Assembly: GCA_018433245.1 (NCBI GenBank)
Contig: JAHDRN010000009.1
Span: 62,001-126,000, forward strand
DNA length: 64,000 nucleotides
Reading direction: 5' to 3'
Source of the DNA: Candidatus Proruminimicrobium quisquiliarum
GTDB taxonomy: Bacteria; Elusimicrobiota; Endomicrobiia; Endomicrobiales; Endomicrobiaceae
Shown here: one piece after another, positions 1-8,814 of the stretch
Layout: every line of letters starts with the position of its first letter
Numbering within the stretch: position 1 is the stretch's first letter
The notes under the pieces: generated by a model
Told to the model about the DNA's origin: nothing
Database searches by the model: none
The model's input: the letters and a program-made list of their open reading frames with translations, nothing else
Translations under genes and position numbers: made by a program

Positions 1-1205
1 CCGCCAAATCCCAAAGAATTTGACATTGCGCAATTAATCTGCCGGTTTCTTGCAACATTAGGAACATAATCCAAGTCGCAGTTCGGATCCTGCGTCTCAT
101 AATTTATTGTAGGATGAATAAAACCATTTTCCATACATAAAATTGTTGCAATAGCCTCAACTCCTGCGGCGGCTCCGAGCAAATGTCCGGTCATTGATTT
201 TGTTGATGAAACCGGTATTTTATAAGCTCTTTCGCCGAAAACTGTTTTTATAGCAAGCGTTTCCGTCTTGTCATTTAATTCCGTTGAGGTTCCGTGAGCG
301 TTTATATAGTCTATTTCATCTTTTGAAATACCGGCGTCTTTTATCGCCAATTCTAAAGCCTGAATAACGCTTTTTGCTTCCGGATCGGGAGCCGTCATAT
401 GATATGCATCGTCTGATGCTCCGTAACCTGCAAGTTCCGCATATATTTTTGCGCCTCTTGCCTGCGCATGTTCTAATGTTTCAAGAACTACAATACCTGC
501 GCCTTCGCCTATAACAAAACCGTCTCTGTTTAAGTCAAAAGGCCTTGACGCTTTAGCAATATCGTCGTTTCTTGTTGACAGGGCCTTTATATTATTAAAA
601 CCCGAAACTGCCAAATCAGTTATTGTGGCTTCCGCTCCGCCGGTAATAATAATATCGGCGTCTCCGTATCTGAGAAGTCTTAAAGCATTGCCGATAGCAT
701 GATTTGCCGACGCGCATGCGCTTGAAACGGCATAATTAGGTCCGGTAAAACCGTACTCAATCGCTATTTCTCCCGGCAGCATATTTGTTATTATCATAGG
801 AATTAAAAAAGGAGAAACACGTCTCGGTCCTTTTTCTACAACCACGGAATGTTCCTGTTCTGTTATCTCAAGACCACCCATTCCTGTTCCGGTAATAACT
901 CCTATTCTTGACAAATCTTCTTTAGACAAATCCAGTTTGGAATCTTCGATCGCCATTTTTGCGGCAATAAAACCCATCTGGGTAAATCTGGCCATTCTTC
1001 TTGCTTTCTTTTTGTCAATAAAATTTTCGGGCACAAAATTTTTGACGTTGGCGCAAAATTTAGTGGCAAAATTGGAAGCGTCAAACGCCGTAATGGGGTT
1101 TGCTCCGGATTTACCTTCTCTTAAAGAGTCGGTAAATTCCTGCTTGCCAATACCTATAGGAGAAAGAACCCCCAGTCCTGTAATGACAACTTTTTTCTTA
1201 TTCAT
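1..1205 (-). CDS. fabF: 3-oxoacyl-ACP synthase II, 3' end cut by window edge
   Basis: This is the condensing enzyme that extends acyl-ACP with malonyl-ACP in cytoplasmic type II fatty-acid synthesis. The reading frame starts at an ATG (1203-1205) with the KAS II opening MNKKKVVITGLGVLSPIG. About 401 codons are present. The thiolase-fold triad is complete: Cys164 in SSACAS, His304 in AHGTSTELND and His341 in MTGHLLG, one residue off the E. coli FabF numbering. The frame is open at the window start, in the C-terminal NSLGFGG motif, so roughly a dozen residues are missing. It is the last visible gene of the fab cluster and follows acpP by about 20 bp, the usual acpP-fabF pairing. Confidence 0.97.
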   Translation of the reverse strand, partial: MNKKKVVITGLGVLSPIGIGKQEFTDSLREGKSGANPITAFDASNFATKFCANVKNFVPENFIDKKKARRMARFTQMGFIAAKMAIEDSKLDLSKEDLSRIGVITGTGMGGLEITEQEHSVVVEKGPRRVSPFLIPMIITNMLPGEIAIEYGFTGPNYAVSSACASANHAIGNALRLLRYGDADIIITGGAEATITDLAVSGFNNIKALSTRNDDIAKASRPFDLNRDGFVIGEGAGIVVLETLEHAQARGAKIYAELAGYGASDDAYHMTAPDPEAKSVIQALELAIKDAGISKDEIDYINAHGTSTELNDKTETLAIKTVFGERAYKIPVSSTKSMTGHLLGAAAGVEAIATILCMENGFIHPTINYETQDPNCDLDYVPNVARNRQINCAMSNSLGFG

Positions 1206-1225
1206 AAGCTTTTAATTCTCTGAAC

Positions 1226-1465
1226 TTATTTAGCTTGATGAGAAGAAATATATTCAATAGCCTGCCCGACAGATTGAATTTTTTCAGCTTCTTCATCAGG
1301 AATCTCAATACCAAATTCTTCTTCAAATGCCATAACGAGTTCAACGGTATCCAAAGAATCTGCGCCCAAATCATTTATAAATGATGCTTCCGGTTTAACT
1401 TCTGCCGGATCAACTCCCAATTGTTCAACAATAATTTCTTTTACTCTTGTTTCTATGTCTGCCAT
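1226..1465 (-). CDS. acpP: Acyl carrier protein
   Basis: This 79-residue acidic helical protein carries growing acyl chains on a phosphopantetheine arm. The attachment serine is Ser37 in the [11 protein letters not shown] motif. Length and the acidic C-terminal half ([17 protein letters not shown]) are typical of bacterial ACP. It lies between fabG and fabF, the common order in bacterial fab operons. A GGGGGACAG-type ribosome binding site precedes the ATG on the minus strand. The holo-ACP synthase that would load it is not in this window. Confidence 0.98.
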   Translation of the reverse strand: MADIETRVKEIIVEQLGVDPAEVKPEASFINDLGADSLDTVELVMAFEEEFGIEIPDEEAEKIQSVGQAIEYISSHQAK

Positions 1466-1544
1466 TTTACTGTCCCCCTGTTTTTGTTGAGTTGTGATAC
1501 AACCCTTTTTATTTTTAACTGCACTTTAACTATACTGCCCTTAC

Positions 1545-2288
1545 TTACATATACATTCCGCCGTTTACCGACAAAATCTGTCCTGTAATATAAGAGGACT
1601 CTTCACTTGCAAAAAATAATGCGGCTTTTGCTATGTCGCTTGCTTCTCCGAGCCTCTTTAACGGAATCTGTTCAGAAAGTTTTGCTTTCACATCATCAGT
1701 TAAAGCATCGGTCATCGCCGTTCTGATAAATCCCGGCGCTATCGCGTTAACCAAAACGTTTCTTGAAGAAAATTCCCGCGCGCATGTTTTAGTTAAAGCT
1801 ATCACTCCGCCTTTTGAAGCCGAATAATTCGCCTGACCTGCATTACCCATAAGACCTACAACAGACGTTATATTTATAATTCTGCCTGATCTCTGTTTAA
1901 ACATCTGTTTCGTAACCGCCTTGGTGCAGTTAAAAACGCCTTTGAGATTAACCGATATTACCGCATCCCATTCCGTTTCGCTCATTCTGAGCACCAAGTT
2001 GTCTTTCGTTATGCCCGCATTGTTTATAAGTATATCAATTTTTTCAAATTTTTCAAGCGTTTTTGCGGCAAGAGATTCGCAATCCTCTAATTTTGCAACA
2101 TTGCCCGCAACCGCAAGCGTTTCTACTCCGAAAACTTTTTTTAATTCTTCGGCCGTTTTCTGCGCCAATTCAATATTGATGTCAGATACTACAATATTTG
2201 CGCCCTCTTTGGCAAATGTTTCGGCTATTGATTTGCCTATACCCTGAGCGCATCCTGTTATAACCGCTGTCTGTCCTTTTAATCTCAT
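1545..2288 (-). CDS. fabG: 3-oxoacyl-ACP reductase
   Basis: FabG reduces 3-oxoacyl-ACP to 3-hydroxyacyl-ACP with NADPH in the elongation cycle. The 247-residue protein is a classical short-chain dehydrogenase: nucleotide motif TGCAQGIG near residue 11, NNAG at 89-92, catalytic Ser142, Tyr155 and Lys159 (YSASK), and a C-terminal GQILSVNGGMYM. Its start overlaps the fabD stop by 4 bp (ATGA type), which suggests translational coupling. Context among fabD, acpP and fabF makes FabG far likelier than another SDR. Confidence 0.97.
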   Translation of the reverse strand: MRLKGQTAVITGCAQGIGKSIAETFAKEGANIVVSDINIELAQKTAEELKKVFGVETLAVAGNVAKLEDCESLAAKTLEKFEKIDILINNAGITKDNLVLRMSETEWDAVISVNLKGVFNCTKAVTKQMFKQRSGRIINITSVVGLMGNAGQANYSASKGGVIALTKTCAREFSSRNVLVNAIAPGFIRTAMTDALTDDVKAKLSEQIPLKRLGEASDIAKAALFFASEESSYITGQILSVNGGMYM

Positions 2289-3217
2289 TGGTTCAACTCC
2301 TTTAATGTCTTTTCTAAACTTGCCAAATCTTCAATATTAAGAACTTTTTTAGTTTTGTCTATTCTTCTCATAAGGCCCGACAATACTCTCTGCGGCCCTA
2401 TTTCAATAAACAATCCCGCGCCGTCCGCAATCGCGTTTAAAATTGAAGCGTCCCATTTTACAGAATTATTTATTTGTTTTGCAAGTTTTTCTTTGATATT
2501 TGAAACGTCTTTTGTTATTTGAGCATCGCAGTTTGTAATTACCGGATATACGGGGTTATTAAATTCATACTTATTTAATTCTTCTTTCATCATTTCAGAT
2601 GCCGGGGTCATTAATTTTGAATGAAACGGGCCTGATACATTTAATACTATAGCCTTGGACGCTCCCTGATCCTGAGCAAGCTGAACAGCTTTCTGAACCG
2701 CTTCTGCTGAGCCGGATATTACGATCTGTCCCGGAGAATTAAAATTTACCGCGTCGCAAACGCCTGTTTGGCTTGCCTGAGCGCATATATTGACAACAAT
2801 ATCTTTATCCAATCCTAAAATCGCCGCCATAGTTCCGGGATTTTGTTCCGACGCTTTCTGAATAAATCCGCCTCTTGCTTTAACCATTGAAAGGCCGTCT
2901 TGAAAATTAAAAATGCCGGCAGCGCACATAGCGGAATATTCCCCGAGAGAATGCCCTGCCGTTATTATTTCAAATTTATTTAAATCCGCGGACTGTTTTA
3001 AAATTTCAAAACATGCCATGCTTGCCGCAAAAATAGCCGGCTGCGCATTTTGCGTGTTTTTTAAATCTTCTTCGGTTCCCTCAAACATTATTTTTTTAAG
3101 ATCTGCTCCGAGCATCTCTATTATATTTTTTGCCGCCGGATATTTTTCATATAAGTCTTTTCCCATCCCGACGTACTGCGAGCCTTGTCCGGGAAACATC
3201 AGCATTATTTTTTGCAT
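2285..3217 (-). CDS. fabD: Malonyl-CoA:ACP transacylase
   Basis: FabD moves malonyl from CoA to ACP to supply the condensing enzymes. The 310-residue protein has the N-terminal FPGQGSQYVGMG motif, the nucleophile Ser90 in GHSLGEYSA and the partner His199 in GPFHSKLM. Length is normal for the family. It lies between fabH and fabG and overlaps fabG by 4 bp. The start is an ATG with a GGAGC-like site upstream. Confidence 0.97.
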   Translation of the reverse strand: MQKIMLMFPGQGSQYVGMGKDLYEKYPAAKNIIEMLGADLKKIMFEGTEEDLKNTQNAQPAIFAASMACFEILKQSADLNKFEIITAGHSLGEYSAMCAAGIFNFQDGLSMVKARGGFIQKASEQNPGTMAAILGLDKDIVVNICAQASQTGVCDAVNFNSPGQIVISGSAEAVQKAVQLAQDQGASKAIVLNVSGPFHSKLMTPASEMMKEELNKYEFNNPVYPVITNCDAQITKDVSNIKEKLAKQINNSVKWDASILNAIADGAGLFIEIGPQRVLSGLMRRIDKTKKVLNIEDLASLEKTLKELNQ

Positions 3218-3286
3218 ATTTTTGTTGCTCCTAAATTTTAATCCTTACGGAAAAAATTTTTCTAAAATCCTGTTTTTATGATTTTT

Positions 3287-4273
3287 TTATATTTTAAGCA
3301 CCGCGGCGCCCCAAGTGAGGCCTCCGCCGAACGCCATAACAGTTATTATGTCGCCTTTTTTAGCTGCTCCGGAACTGATTGCTTCATCAAGCGCTATTAT
3401 TGTGGTTGCTGCCGACATATTGCCGTATTTGTGGACATTTACGTAAATTTTTTCTTTGGCAACGCCGAGTTTTTTGCCTACGGCTTCTATAATTCTCAGA
3501 TTTGCCTGATGCGGTATGTACAACGCGATATCTTCATCTTTTTTTCCGGACAGTTCCAGCGCTTTTCTGGCAGCTTCTGCCATTTTGACAACAGCTATTT
3601 TAAAAACTTCTTTACCTGACATTTTTATATAGTGAAGTTTATTTTCAACAGTTTCGTGTGTTGTCGGCATTGCCGTTCCGCCGGCAGGCATATTTAATAA
3701 ATTTGTGTAAGTTCCGTCAGCTCCTAAATGTACTGACAAAACATCTTTTTCTGTTTCCGATGCCTGTAATACCATAGCGCCGGCTCCGTCTCCGAATAAA
3801 ACACAAGTATTTCTGTCTGTCCAGTCTGTTATTCTCGTCATAACTTCTCCGCCGACTAAAAGGACAGTTTTGTACGCACCTGATTCTATAAAAGATTTCG
3901 CTATTGAAAGCCCGTAGATAAAACCTGAACATGCGGCCGATATATCAAACGCCACGGCGTTTATTCCAAGTTTTTTTTGTAAAATACAAGCCGTTGCCGG
4001 AAACGGCATATCGCCGGAAATCGTAGCTACTATTATTATATCTATATCATTTATTGAAATTTTTGATTTTTCTATGGCTTTTTTAGAAGCTTCAAAAGCC
4101 AGATCGGATAAATTTTGATTTTTACCTATTATTCTTCTTTCTTTTATGCCGGTTCTTTCGGTTATCCACTGATCTGAAGTGTCAACCATTTTTTCCAAAT
4201 CGCTATTTGTTAAAATTTTTTCCGGTACATAAGACCCTGTTGCTAAAATTTTTACGTTAAATTTATTCATCAT
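3287..4273 (-). CDS. fabH: 3-oxoacyl-ACP synthase III
   Basis: FabH starts fatty-acid synthesis by condensing acetyl-CoA or a branched acyl-CoA with malonyl-ACP. In 328 residues it shows the nucleophile Cys115 (ISAACSGF), the histidine of PHQANLRI and the asparagine of YGNMSAAT, completing the Cys-His-Asn triad. The C-terminal GGGLTWGAA block is standard. It follows plsX by about 10 bp and precedes fabD, the common plsX-fabH-fabD order. Two consecutive ATG codons open the frame (MMNK); either could be used. Confidence 0.97.
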   Translation of the reverse strand: MMNKFNVKILATGSYVPEKILTNSDLEKMVDTSDQWITERTGIKERRIIGKNQNLSDLAFEASKKAIEKSKISINDIDIIIVATISGDMPFPATACILQKKLGINAVAFDISAACSGFIYGLSIAKSFIESGAYKTVLLVGGEVMTRITDWTDRNTCVLFGDGAGAMVLQASETEKDVLSVHLGADGTYTNLLNMPAGGTAMPTTHETVENKLHYIKMSGKEVFKIAVVKMAEAARKALELSGKKDEDIALYIPHQANLRIIEAVGKKLGVAKEKIYVNVHKYGNMSAATTIIALDEAISSGAAKKGDIITVMAFGGGLTWGAAVLKI

Positions 4274-4283
4274 AACACCCGCT

Positions 4284-5303
4284 TTAAGATTTTATAATAT
4301 GCCCGTATTTTGCAAGTTCCCGGGCTATTTCGTCGTTAACATGCTGAGAAGCGTATTTTGCGGCTACTATAACCGCGTTTTTTACCGCTTTTGCATTTGA
4401 TTTGCCGTGGCCTATAAGACAAACTTCGTTTACTCCCAATAAAGGGGCTCCGCCCTGTTCGGTATAATCAACTTTTTTTTTCATACTGTACATAGCGACT
4501 TTTAAAAACGGTATAATACCCCAAAACAGCGGATTGCTTTTTACGCTGTCTTTTATAAGTTTAATAATCATTTCGGCAATGCCTTCGCCGAATTTTAAAA
4601 TAACGTTTCCTACAAATCCGTCGCATACGACTACGTTTGCTTTTCCTTTCGGTATGTCTCCGCCTTCTATGTTTCCTATAAAATTAAGTGATGTTTGTTT
4701 AAGCATATCTGATGCGGCAAAAGTAAGCTCGTTGCCTTTTGTGTCTTCTTCGCCTATTGATATAATTCCTATTTTCGGTTTAGACTGTCCTAAAACTTTT
4801 TCGGCGTATATGCTTCCCATAACGGCAAACTGCATAAGATGTTCCGGTTTGCAGTCAACGTTTGCTCCGACGTCTAATATTGTGCACATGCCTGATACGG
4901 TAGGAAAAGGCGTTGATATGGCCGGTCTTAAAACGCCGGGAATTCTTTTGAAATACATTATTGCTGTAGCCATTGCCGCGCCGGAATTGCCCATTGAAAC
5001 AAAAGCATCGGCCTGTTTTTCAACGACAAGCTTCGCGCAGACTGCCATTGAAGAATCTTTTTTCTGCCTTACGGCGTTTGCAGGCGATTCATGCATTTCT
5101 ATAACTTCGGTTGCATTAATAACTTTTATTTTGCTCGGCGAAATACTATGGATCTTTGCGTATTTGTCAAGCAAAGGATATATGGCTTCCTGTTTGCCGA
5201 CAAGAAGCACTTCATGGCTTGTATGCTTAACGGCAAGTACGGCGCCCTCTACATTTATGTCAGGAGCTTTATCGCCGCCCATCGCATCAAGAGCGATTAT
5301 CAT
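4284..5303 (-). CDS. plsX: Phosphate acyltransferase PlsX
   Basis: PlsX converts acyl-ACP to acyl-phosphate for the PlsY route of phosphatidate synthesis, linking fatty-acid and phospholipid synthesis at the membrane. The 339-residue protein starts MIIALDAMGGDKAP and has EMHESPANAVRQKKDSSM, GNSGAAMA and GVNEVCLIGHG, all PlsX hallmarks. The gene begins directly after the rpmF stop, and the rpmF-plsX-fabH order is widely conserved. Length is normal. Confidence 0.97.
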   Translation of the reverse strand: MIIALDAMGGDKAPDINVEGAVLAVKHTSHEVLLVGKQEAIYPLLDKYAKIHSISPSKIKVINATEVIEMHESPANAVRQKKDSSMAVCAKLVVEKQADAFVSMGNSGAAMATAIMYFKRIPGVLRPAISTPFPTVSGMCTILDVGANVDCKPEHLMQFAVMGSIYAEKVLGQSKPKIGIISIGEEDTKGNELTFAASDMLKQTSLNFIGNIEGGDIPKGKANVVVCDGFVGNVILKFGEGIAEMIIKLIKDSVKSNPLFWGIIPFLKVAMYSMKKKVDYTEQGGAPLLGVNEVCLIGHGKSNAKAVKNAVIVAAKYASQHVNDEIARELAKYGHIIKS

Positions 5304-5531
5304 TTACTTCTGTTCCTTCTGCTGCTCTTCGCTTTGAGTTTTTGTTTTTTTCACTTTTTTAGGAACAATGAGTTTCCCGTTGTAGAATCCGCATTCCGGG
5401 CAAACTCTGTGAGGCATTTTCGGCGCTCCGCAGTTTGAACATTTATTTGAATTTTCCGCAGTTATTTTGGAATTTGCAGACCTCCTGCAATCTCTGCGGT
5501 GCGGAGTATGTTTTCTTTTTGGATTTGGCAT
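5304..5531 (-). CDS. rpmF: Ribosomal protein bL32
   Basis: This 75-residue protein of the large ribosomal subunit opens with PNPKRKHTPHRRDCRRS and holds a CxxC...CxxC zinc ribbon (CSNCG then CPECG), so it is the zinc-binding form. It is slightly longer than usual because of a Lys/Glu/Gln-rich C-terminal tail. Position between yceD (DUF177) and plsX is the canonical bacterial arrangement. Confidence 0.96.
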   Translation of the reverse strand: MPNPKRKHTPHRRDCRRSANSKITAENSNKCSNCGAPKMPHRVCPECGFYNGKLIVPKKVKKTKTQSEEQQKEQK

Positions 5532-5542
5532 TTTTCCCCCAT

Positions 5543-6010
5543 TTACTTCTTATTTAATTTTATTATTTTTGACCACTTTTGCGCAATAAATTCACCGTCA
5601 TTTTTTTCTTTACATTTACAGTCTTTTTCATTCTTATTACATCCGCAGACCTGACATATTCCTTTACATCCGTCATAACATAACGGCTGCATGGGAATAT
5701 CCAGTATTATTGTCTGTTTTATATCATCGGAAAGGTCAAACTCTTCGTCTTCCTTAGAAAAAGAACTTTCAAAAGCGATACTTACGCTTTTGTCAAAAAT
5801 CTCAAGACACCTTGAACATTCAAAAGTCTCGGTTCCGTATATTCTGCCGACTATATTGATAATATCCGAATATCTTACCGCTTTAAAAGAAATTTTTAAA
5901 TCTGATTTTTTTACAACACCTTTTTCCAAATCAAGTTTAAAAATTTCATCTTTTACTTCAAGCTCTTTTTTCTTTTTAAAATCATCAAAACGTAATATAA
6001 ATTTCCCCAT
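5543..6010 (-). CDS. yceD: YceD/DUF177 family protein
   Basis: This 155-residue protein belongs to the YceD/DUF177 family, almost always encoded just upstream of rpmF and linked to 23S rRNA accumulation in other organisms. The diagnostic part is the Cys-rich C-terminal block LCYDGCKGICQVCGC, probably a metal site, preceded by ETFECSRCLEIF. It is the first gene of the rpmF-plsX-fab run and the operon promoter probably lies in 6011..6125, though I found no convincing -35/-10 pair there. Molecular function is unproven. Confidence 0.88.
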   Translation of the reverse strand: MGKFILRFDDFKKKKELEVKDEIFKLDLEKGVVKKSDLKISFKAVRYSDIINIVGRIYGTETFECSRCLEIFDKSVSIAFESSFSKEDEEFDLSDDIKQTIILDIPMQPLCYDGCKGICQVCGCNKNEKDCKCKEKNDGEFIAQKWSKIIKLNKK

Positions 6011-6125
6011 ATCATATATGTAAAACAGTATTAGATTATATTTGTTAGTTAGCCGTTTGTCAATACCTTAATATAGCGTTATTTACCCGTTTACCATATA
6101 TAAAAACAGCTTACAACATTAAACG

Positions 6126-6161
6126 AAAAGAGACAGGCGTTTTTAACATCCTGTCTCTTTT
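6126..6161 (-). terminator. Rho-independent terminator after the porin pair
   Basis: A perfect 12-bp inverted repeat (AAAAGAGACAGG / CCTGTCTCTTTT) around a 12-nt loop lies about 20 bp beyond the stop of the porin gene at 6182 and ends in a short U run on the minus strand. It separates the porin unit from the yceD-fab operon. The stem is nearly symmetric, so bidirectional action is possible. Confidence 0.8.
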
Positions 6162-6181
6162 TGTTTATATAAACAAATTAA

Positions 6182-7420
6182 TTATTTGCTTCCAAACTTC
6201 CAATTTACGCCCATTATACCGCGTGTTTCCCACCAGTTGTCTGACCCGTATTCAGCTACGGCATAAGCATATCCGGCATAAAATTCTATTGTTTCAGTAT
6301 ATTTATATTTTGCCGTTAAATCATACTCATACCAATAAGAATCTCCGCCCTCTGCATCTCCGTTTTTGAATATATCAAGCGATACTCCGTATTTGCCTTT
6401 CGTCCAATCCGCTCCGATATTATATGATTCTAAATTATACAGACCCCAATACCACCAGTATGTGCTTGATATAAGTCCGAAATTTGCATCAGATACATCT
6501 GACCAAAAATTATTGCCTGCTCTTAAATACTGAACTCTTGGCGTAAGAGTCATGTCTTTAATTTCAAATTTATAAGAAGCATTAAGTCTTGTAAGTATGG
6601 AATCACTAAGAACCTGGTCAAATATTTTTGAAGAATCGCTTGAATACTGCTGAGCAAATTCTCCGGATGCCGTTAACGCTCCGAATTTGACCATAGGTTT
6701 TATACCGATGGTTTCCATTCTGTTGCCAAGTCCAACTACTTGATATGATGTTGTTTCAGAATCATACAAATAACCTTTTACGCAAATATTATCATTGATT
6801 TTATACTTGCCGTTTATGATTATCATGTTTATCTTGTCATTGTTTACGGTGCTGTTTTCGTTCGCCAATTTTGAATAAACCAAATCTACTTTTACTTTTT
6901 CCTTGTCATCATACGTCAACTGGGCTCCGTCCATTCCGCCGTCAAACGCGCTGCTCCAATTATACTGAGAATATGCATAACCCCATTTCCACATATCTCT
7001 TAAGCCTACATAAAATATTGAATCGCCTTTTTCGCCGTAATAAAATTTACCGACTTTTAACGTCAGTCTGTCATTGTCAAATAAATTTTTAAATACTATG
7101 TTTGCTTCGGCAAGAACCGTCTTGCTTAACAATCCCGTATCGCTTGTATTATCCGCCTGCTGGCCGGCCAAATAATTATCGCCCCAGCTGCCTCTGTACA
7201 TCAATGCTACGTTTGCTTCAATATTTTCTTCTAATCCGAAATTCGCCCCTACAAATAATCTTGAATCAGTATAGCTGTACTCATCCGCAAAATTCGTATT
7301 GCCCTGCCATCTATCCATACTTCCCATAATATCCAACTGTCCGTACCAGTTTATCTGCGCGCTTGCCATTGCAGGCACAAACAAAGCCAACGTAACAACT
7401 AACACAAAAAACTTTTTCAT
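6182..7420 (-). CDS. Porin-like outer-membrane beta-barrel, copy 1
   Basis: This 412-residue exported protein has a signal peptide (MKKFFVLVVTLALFVPAMASA, cleavage likely after ASA) and mature start QINWYGQLD. The rest is alternating polar/aromatic strands rich in Tyr, Trp, Gly and Asp with short turns, typical of a 14-18-strand porin. It is paralogous to the next gene (7473..8705): same signal peptide, same INWYGQLD start and the shared FKNLFDND block. The C-terminus is NWKFGSK, not a terminal aromatic. AAGGAGAG precedes the ATG. No specific porin family is recognised and substrate is unknown. Confidence 0.85.
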   Translation of the reverse strand: MKKFFVLVVTLALFVPAMASAQINWYGQLDIMGSMDRWQGNTNFADEYSYTDSRLFVGANFGLEENIEANVALMYRGSWGDNYLAGQQADNTSDTGLLSKTVLAEANIVFKNLFDNDRLTLKVGKFYYGEKGDSIFYVGLRDMWKWGYAYSQYNWSSAFDGGMDGAQLTYDDKEKVKVDLVYSKLANENSTVNNDKINMIIINGKYKINDNICVKGYLYDSETTSYQVVGLGNRMETIGIKPMVKFGALTASGEFAQQYSSDSSKIFDQVLSDSILTRLNASYKFEIKDMTLTPRVQYLRAGNNFWSDVSDANFGLISSTYWWYWGLYNLESYNIGADWTKGKYGVSLDIFKNGDAEGGDSYWYEYDLTAKYKYTETIEFYAGYAYAVAEYGSDNWWETRGIMGVNWKFGSK

Positions 7421-7472
7421 ACTCTCTCTCCTTGTTTAAATTTTTCAAAAATTGTTTAGAATTTAAAACTTT

Positions 7473-8705
7473 TTATTTACTGCCGAATTTATAACCGGCG
7501 CTTAATACATATATCATATGTTTTTCAGAGCCGTCGTCTTCAAATCCCAAATAAGCTATTCCGCCTCTAAAATTAACATTTTCTTTATAATTGTACTGCG
7601 CAGTAAAATCAACTTCATACATTTTATTTGCCTCATCTCTGTCGCCGAGTCTGTAATAGTCAAGTGCAAATTTAAATTTAGAAATCGTATAATCCGCTCC
7701 GAAATTTAAACAATCCAAACTTCCTGCTTCAGCAAAAAAACCGACTCCTGACATCATTCTAAACATTGACGTAAAATAGATTCCTGTATAAAGATTCTGA
7801 GTATAAGGAGCATAAAACTGCGAACCTGTCATAAAATACATGCCTCTTACTTTCAACGGATTTAAATCATATGATGCGTCTAACTTTGCAAAATATCCGT
7901 CCGCCGTACGTCTTGTAGAAAACATTGACCCGTCATCGTCTCCGAATACCTGAGCAAGTTCCAAAGCCGCAGCCAATTTTCCAAAAGTAAACTCGGGCTT
8001 TGCTCCCAATATTTCAAATCTTAAATAATCACTGCCGTCGGCATATTCTGAATCATATAAATATCCCTGAACTTTCCACATATCGTTAAATTTATAATTT
8101 GCATTGATAAACGTTGTATTTACCTTAGCTCCGGCAGGCGTGTTTTCGTTTATTATTTTAGAATAACCGGCGTCTATTTTCAAATTCTCTCTGTTGTCAT
8201 AAGTCGCAACTACTCCGTCCATACCGCCGTCGGTAAACATTTCCGGATACGGCATTCCTATCATACCGATAAGAAAATAAGAATAAACCAAATCTCTCGG
8301 ACCTACGTTAAAAAAAGTTCCGCCGTTATAAAACTGTCTTCCGACTTTTGCCGAAATTTTATCGTTGTCAAAAAGATTTTTAAAAACAACATTTGCTTCC
8401 GTCACTCTTACGGCGCTTAATACGCCGGTATCGTTTGAATTATCTATCTGCTGACCGGCCAGATAATTATCGCCCCATGTGCTGAAATACATTAAAGACA
8501 TATTACCTTCAATATTTTCCGCCAAATCAAAATTTGCTCCGAGAATTACTCTTGAATATGTATTGCTGGTACCGGGTTCCGAATAAGATTCGTCATCAAT
8601 AGAATAGCCGAAAACATCCAACTGCCCGTACCAGTTTATCTGCGCGCTTGCTACTGCAGGCACAAACAAAGCCAACGCCAACATCAAAACAAAAAACTTT
8701 TTCAT
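7473..8705 (-). CDS. Porin-like outer-membrane beta-barrel, copy 2
   Basis: This 410-residue paralogue of the 6182..7420 protein is first in the pair. It has a signal peptide (MKKFFVLMLALALFVPAVASA), mature start QINWYGQLD, an internal NYLAGQQ and FKNLFDNDK block shared with copy 1, and C-terminus GYKFGSK. The predicted fold is an outer-membrane barrel with many strand-turn repeats. A strong ribosome binding site (AAAAGGAGAGAG) and a consensus promoter (8767..8795) precede it, so high expression is likely. The gap to copy 1 is 52 bp without an obvious terminator, so both are probably cotranscribed. Substrate is unknown. Confidence 0.86.
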   Translation of the reverse strand: MKKFFVLMLALALFVPAVASAQINWYGQLDVFGYSIDDESYSEPGTSNTYSRVILGANFDLAENIEGNMSLMYFSTWGDNYLAGQQIDNSNDTGVLSAVRVTEANVVFKNLFDNDKISAKVGRQFYNGGTFFNVGPRDLVYSYFLIGMIGMPYPEMFTDGGMDGVVATYDNRENLKIDAGYSKIINENTPAGAKVNTTFINANYKFNDMWKVQGYLYDSEYADGSDYLRFEILGAKPEFTFGKLAAALELAQVFGDDDGSMFSTRRTADGYFAKLDASYDLNPLKVRGMYFMTGSQFYAPYTQNLYTGIYFTSMFRMMSGVGFFAEAGSLDCLNFGADYTISKFKFALDYYRLGDRDEANKMYEVDFTAQYNYKENVNFRGGIAYLGFEDDGSEKHMIYVLSAGYKFGSK

Positions 8706-8766
8706 ACTCTCTCCTTTTGAAAGTTTTTAAATTGTTTATATTTTTTACAACTTCTTAACATTTAGC

Positions 8767-8795
8767 ATTATAAAAAAAAACTATCGGCGTGTCAA
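8767..8795 (-). promoter_or_regulatory. Consensus sigma-70 promoter for the porin pair
   Basis: On the minus strand TTGACA (8790..8795) and TATAAT (8767..8772) are separated by exactly 17 bp, both perfect matches to the housekeeping consensus. The predicted start near 8760 gives a leader of about 55 nt before the porin ATG at 8705. A run of nine T lies in the spacer. Confidence 0.88.
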
Positions 8796-8814
8796 TAGCA
8801 ACTAATCAAAAAGT

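Noticed and set aside
4534-5337. 267-codon plus-strand frame opposite plsX
   Set aside because: It is fully antisense to a well-supported PlsX, has no family motifs and arises from codon bias.
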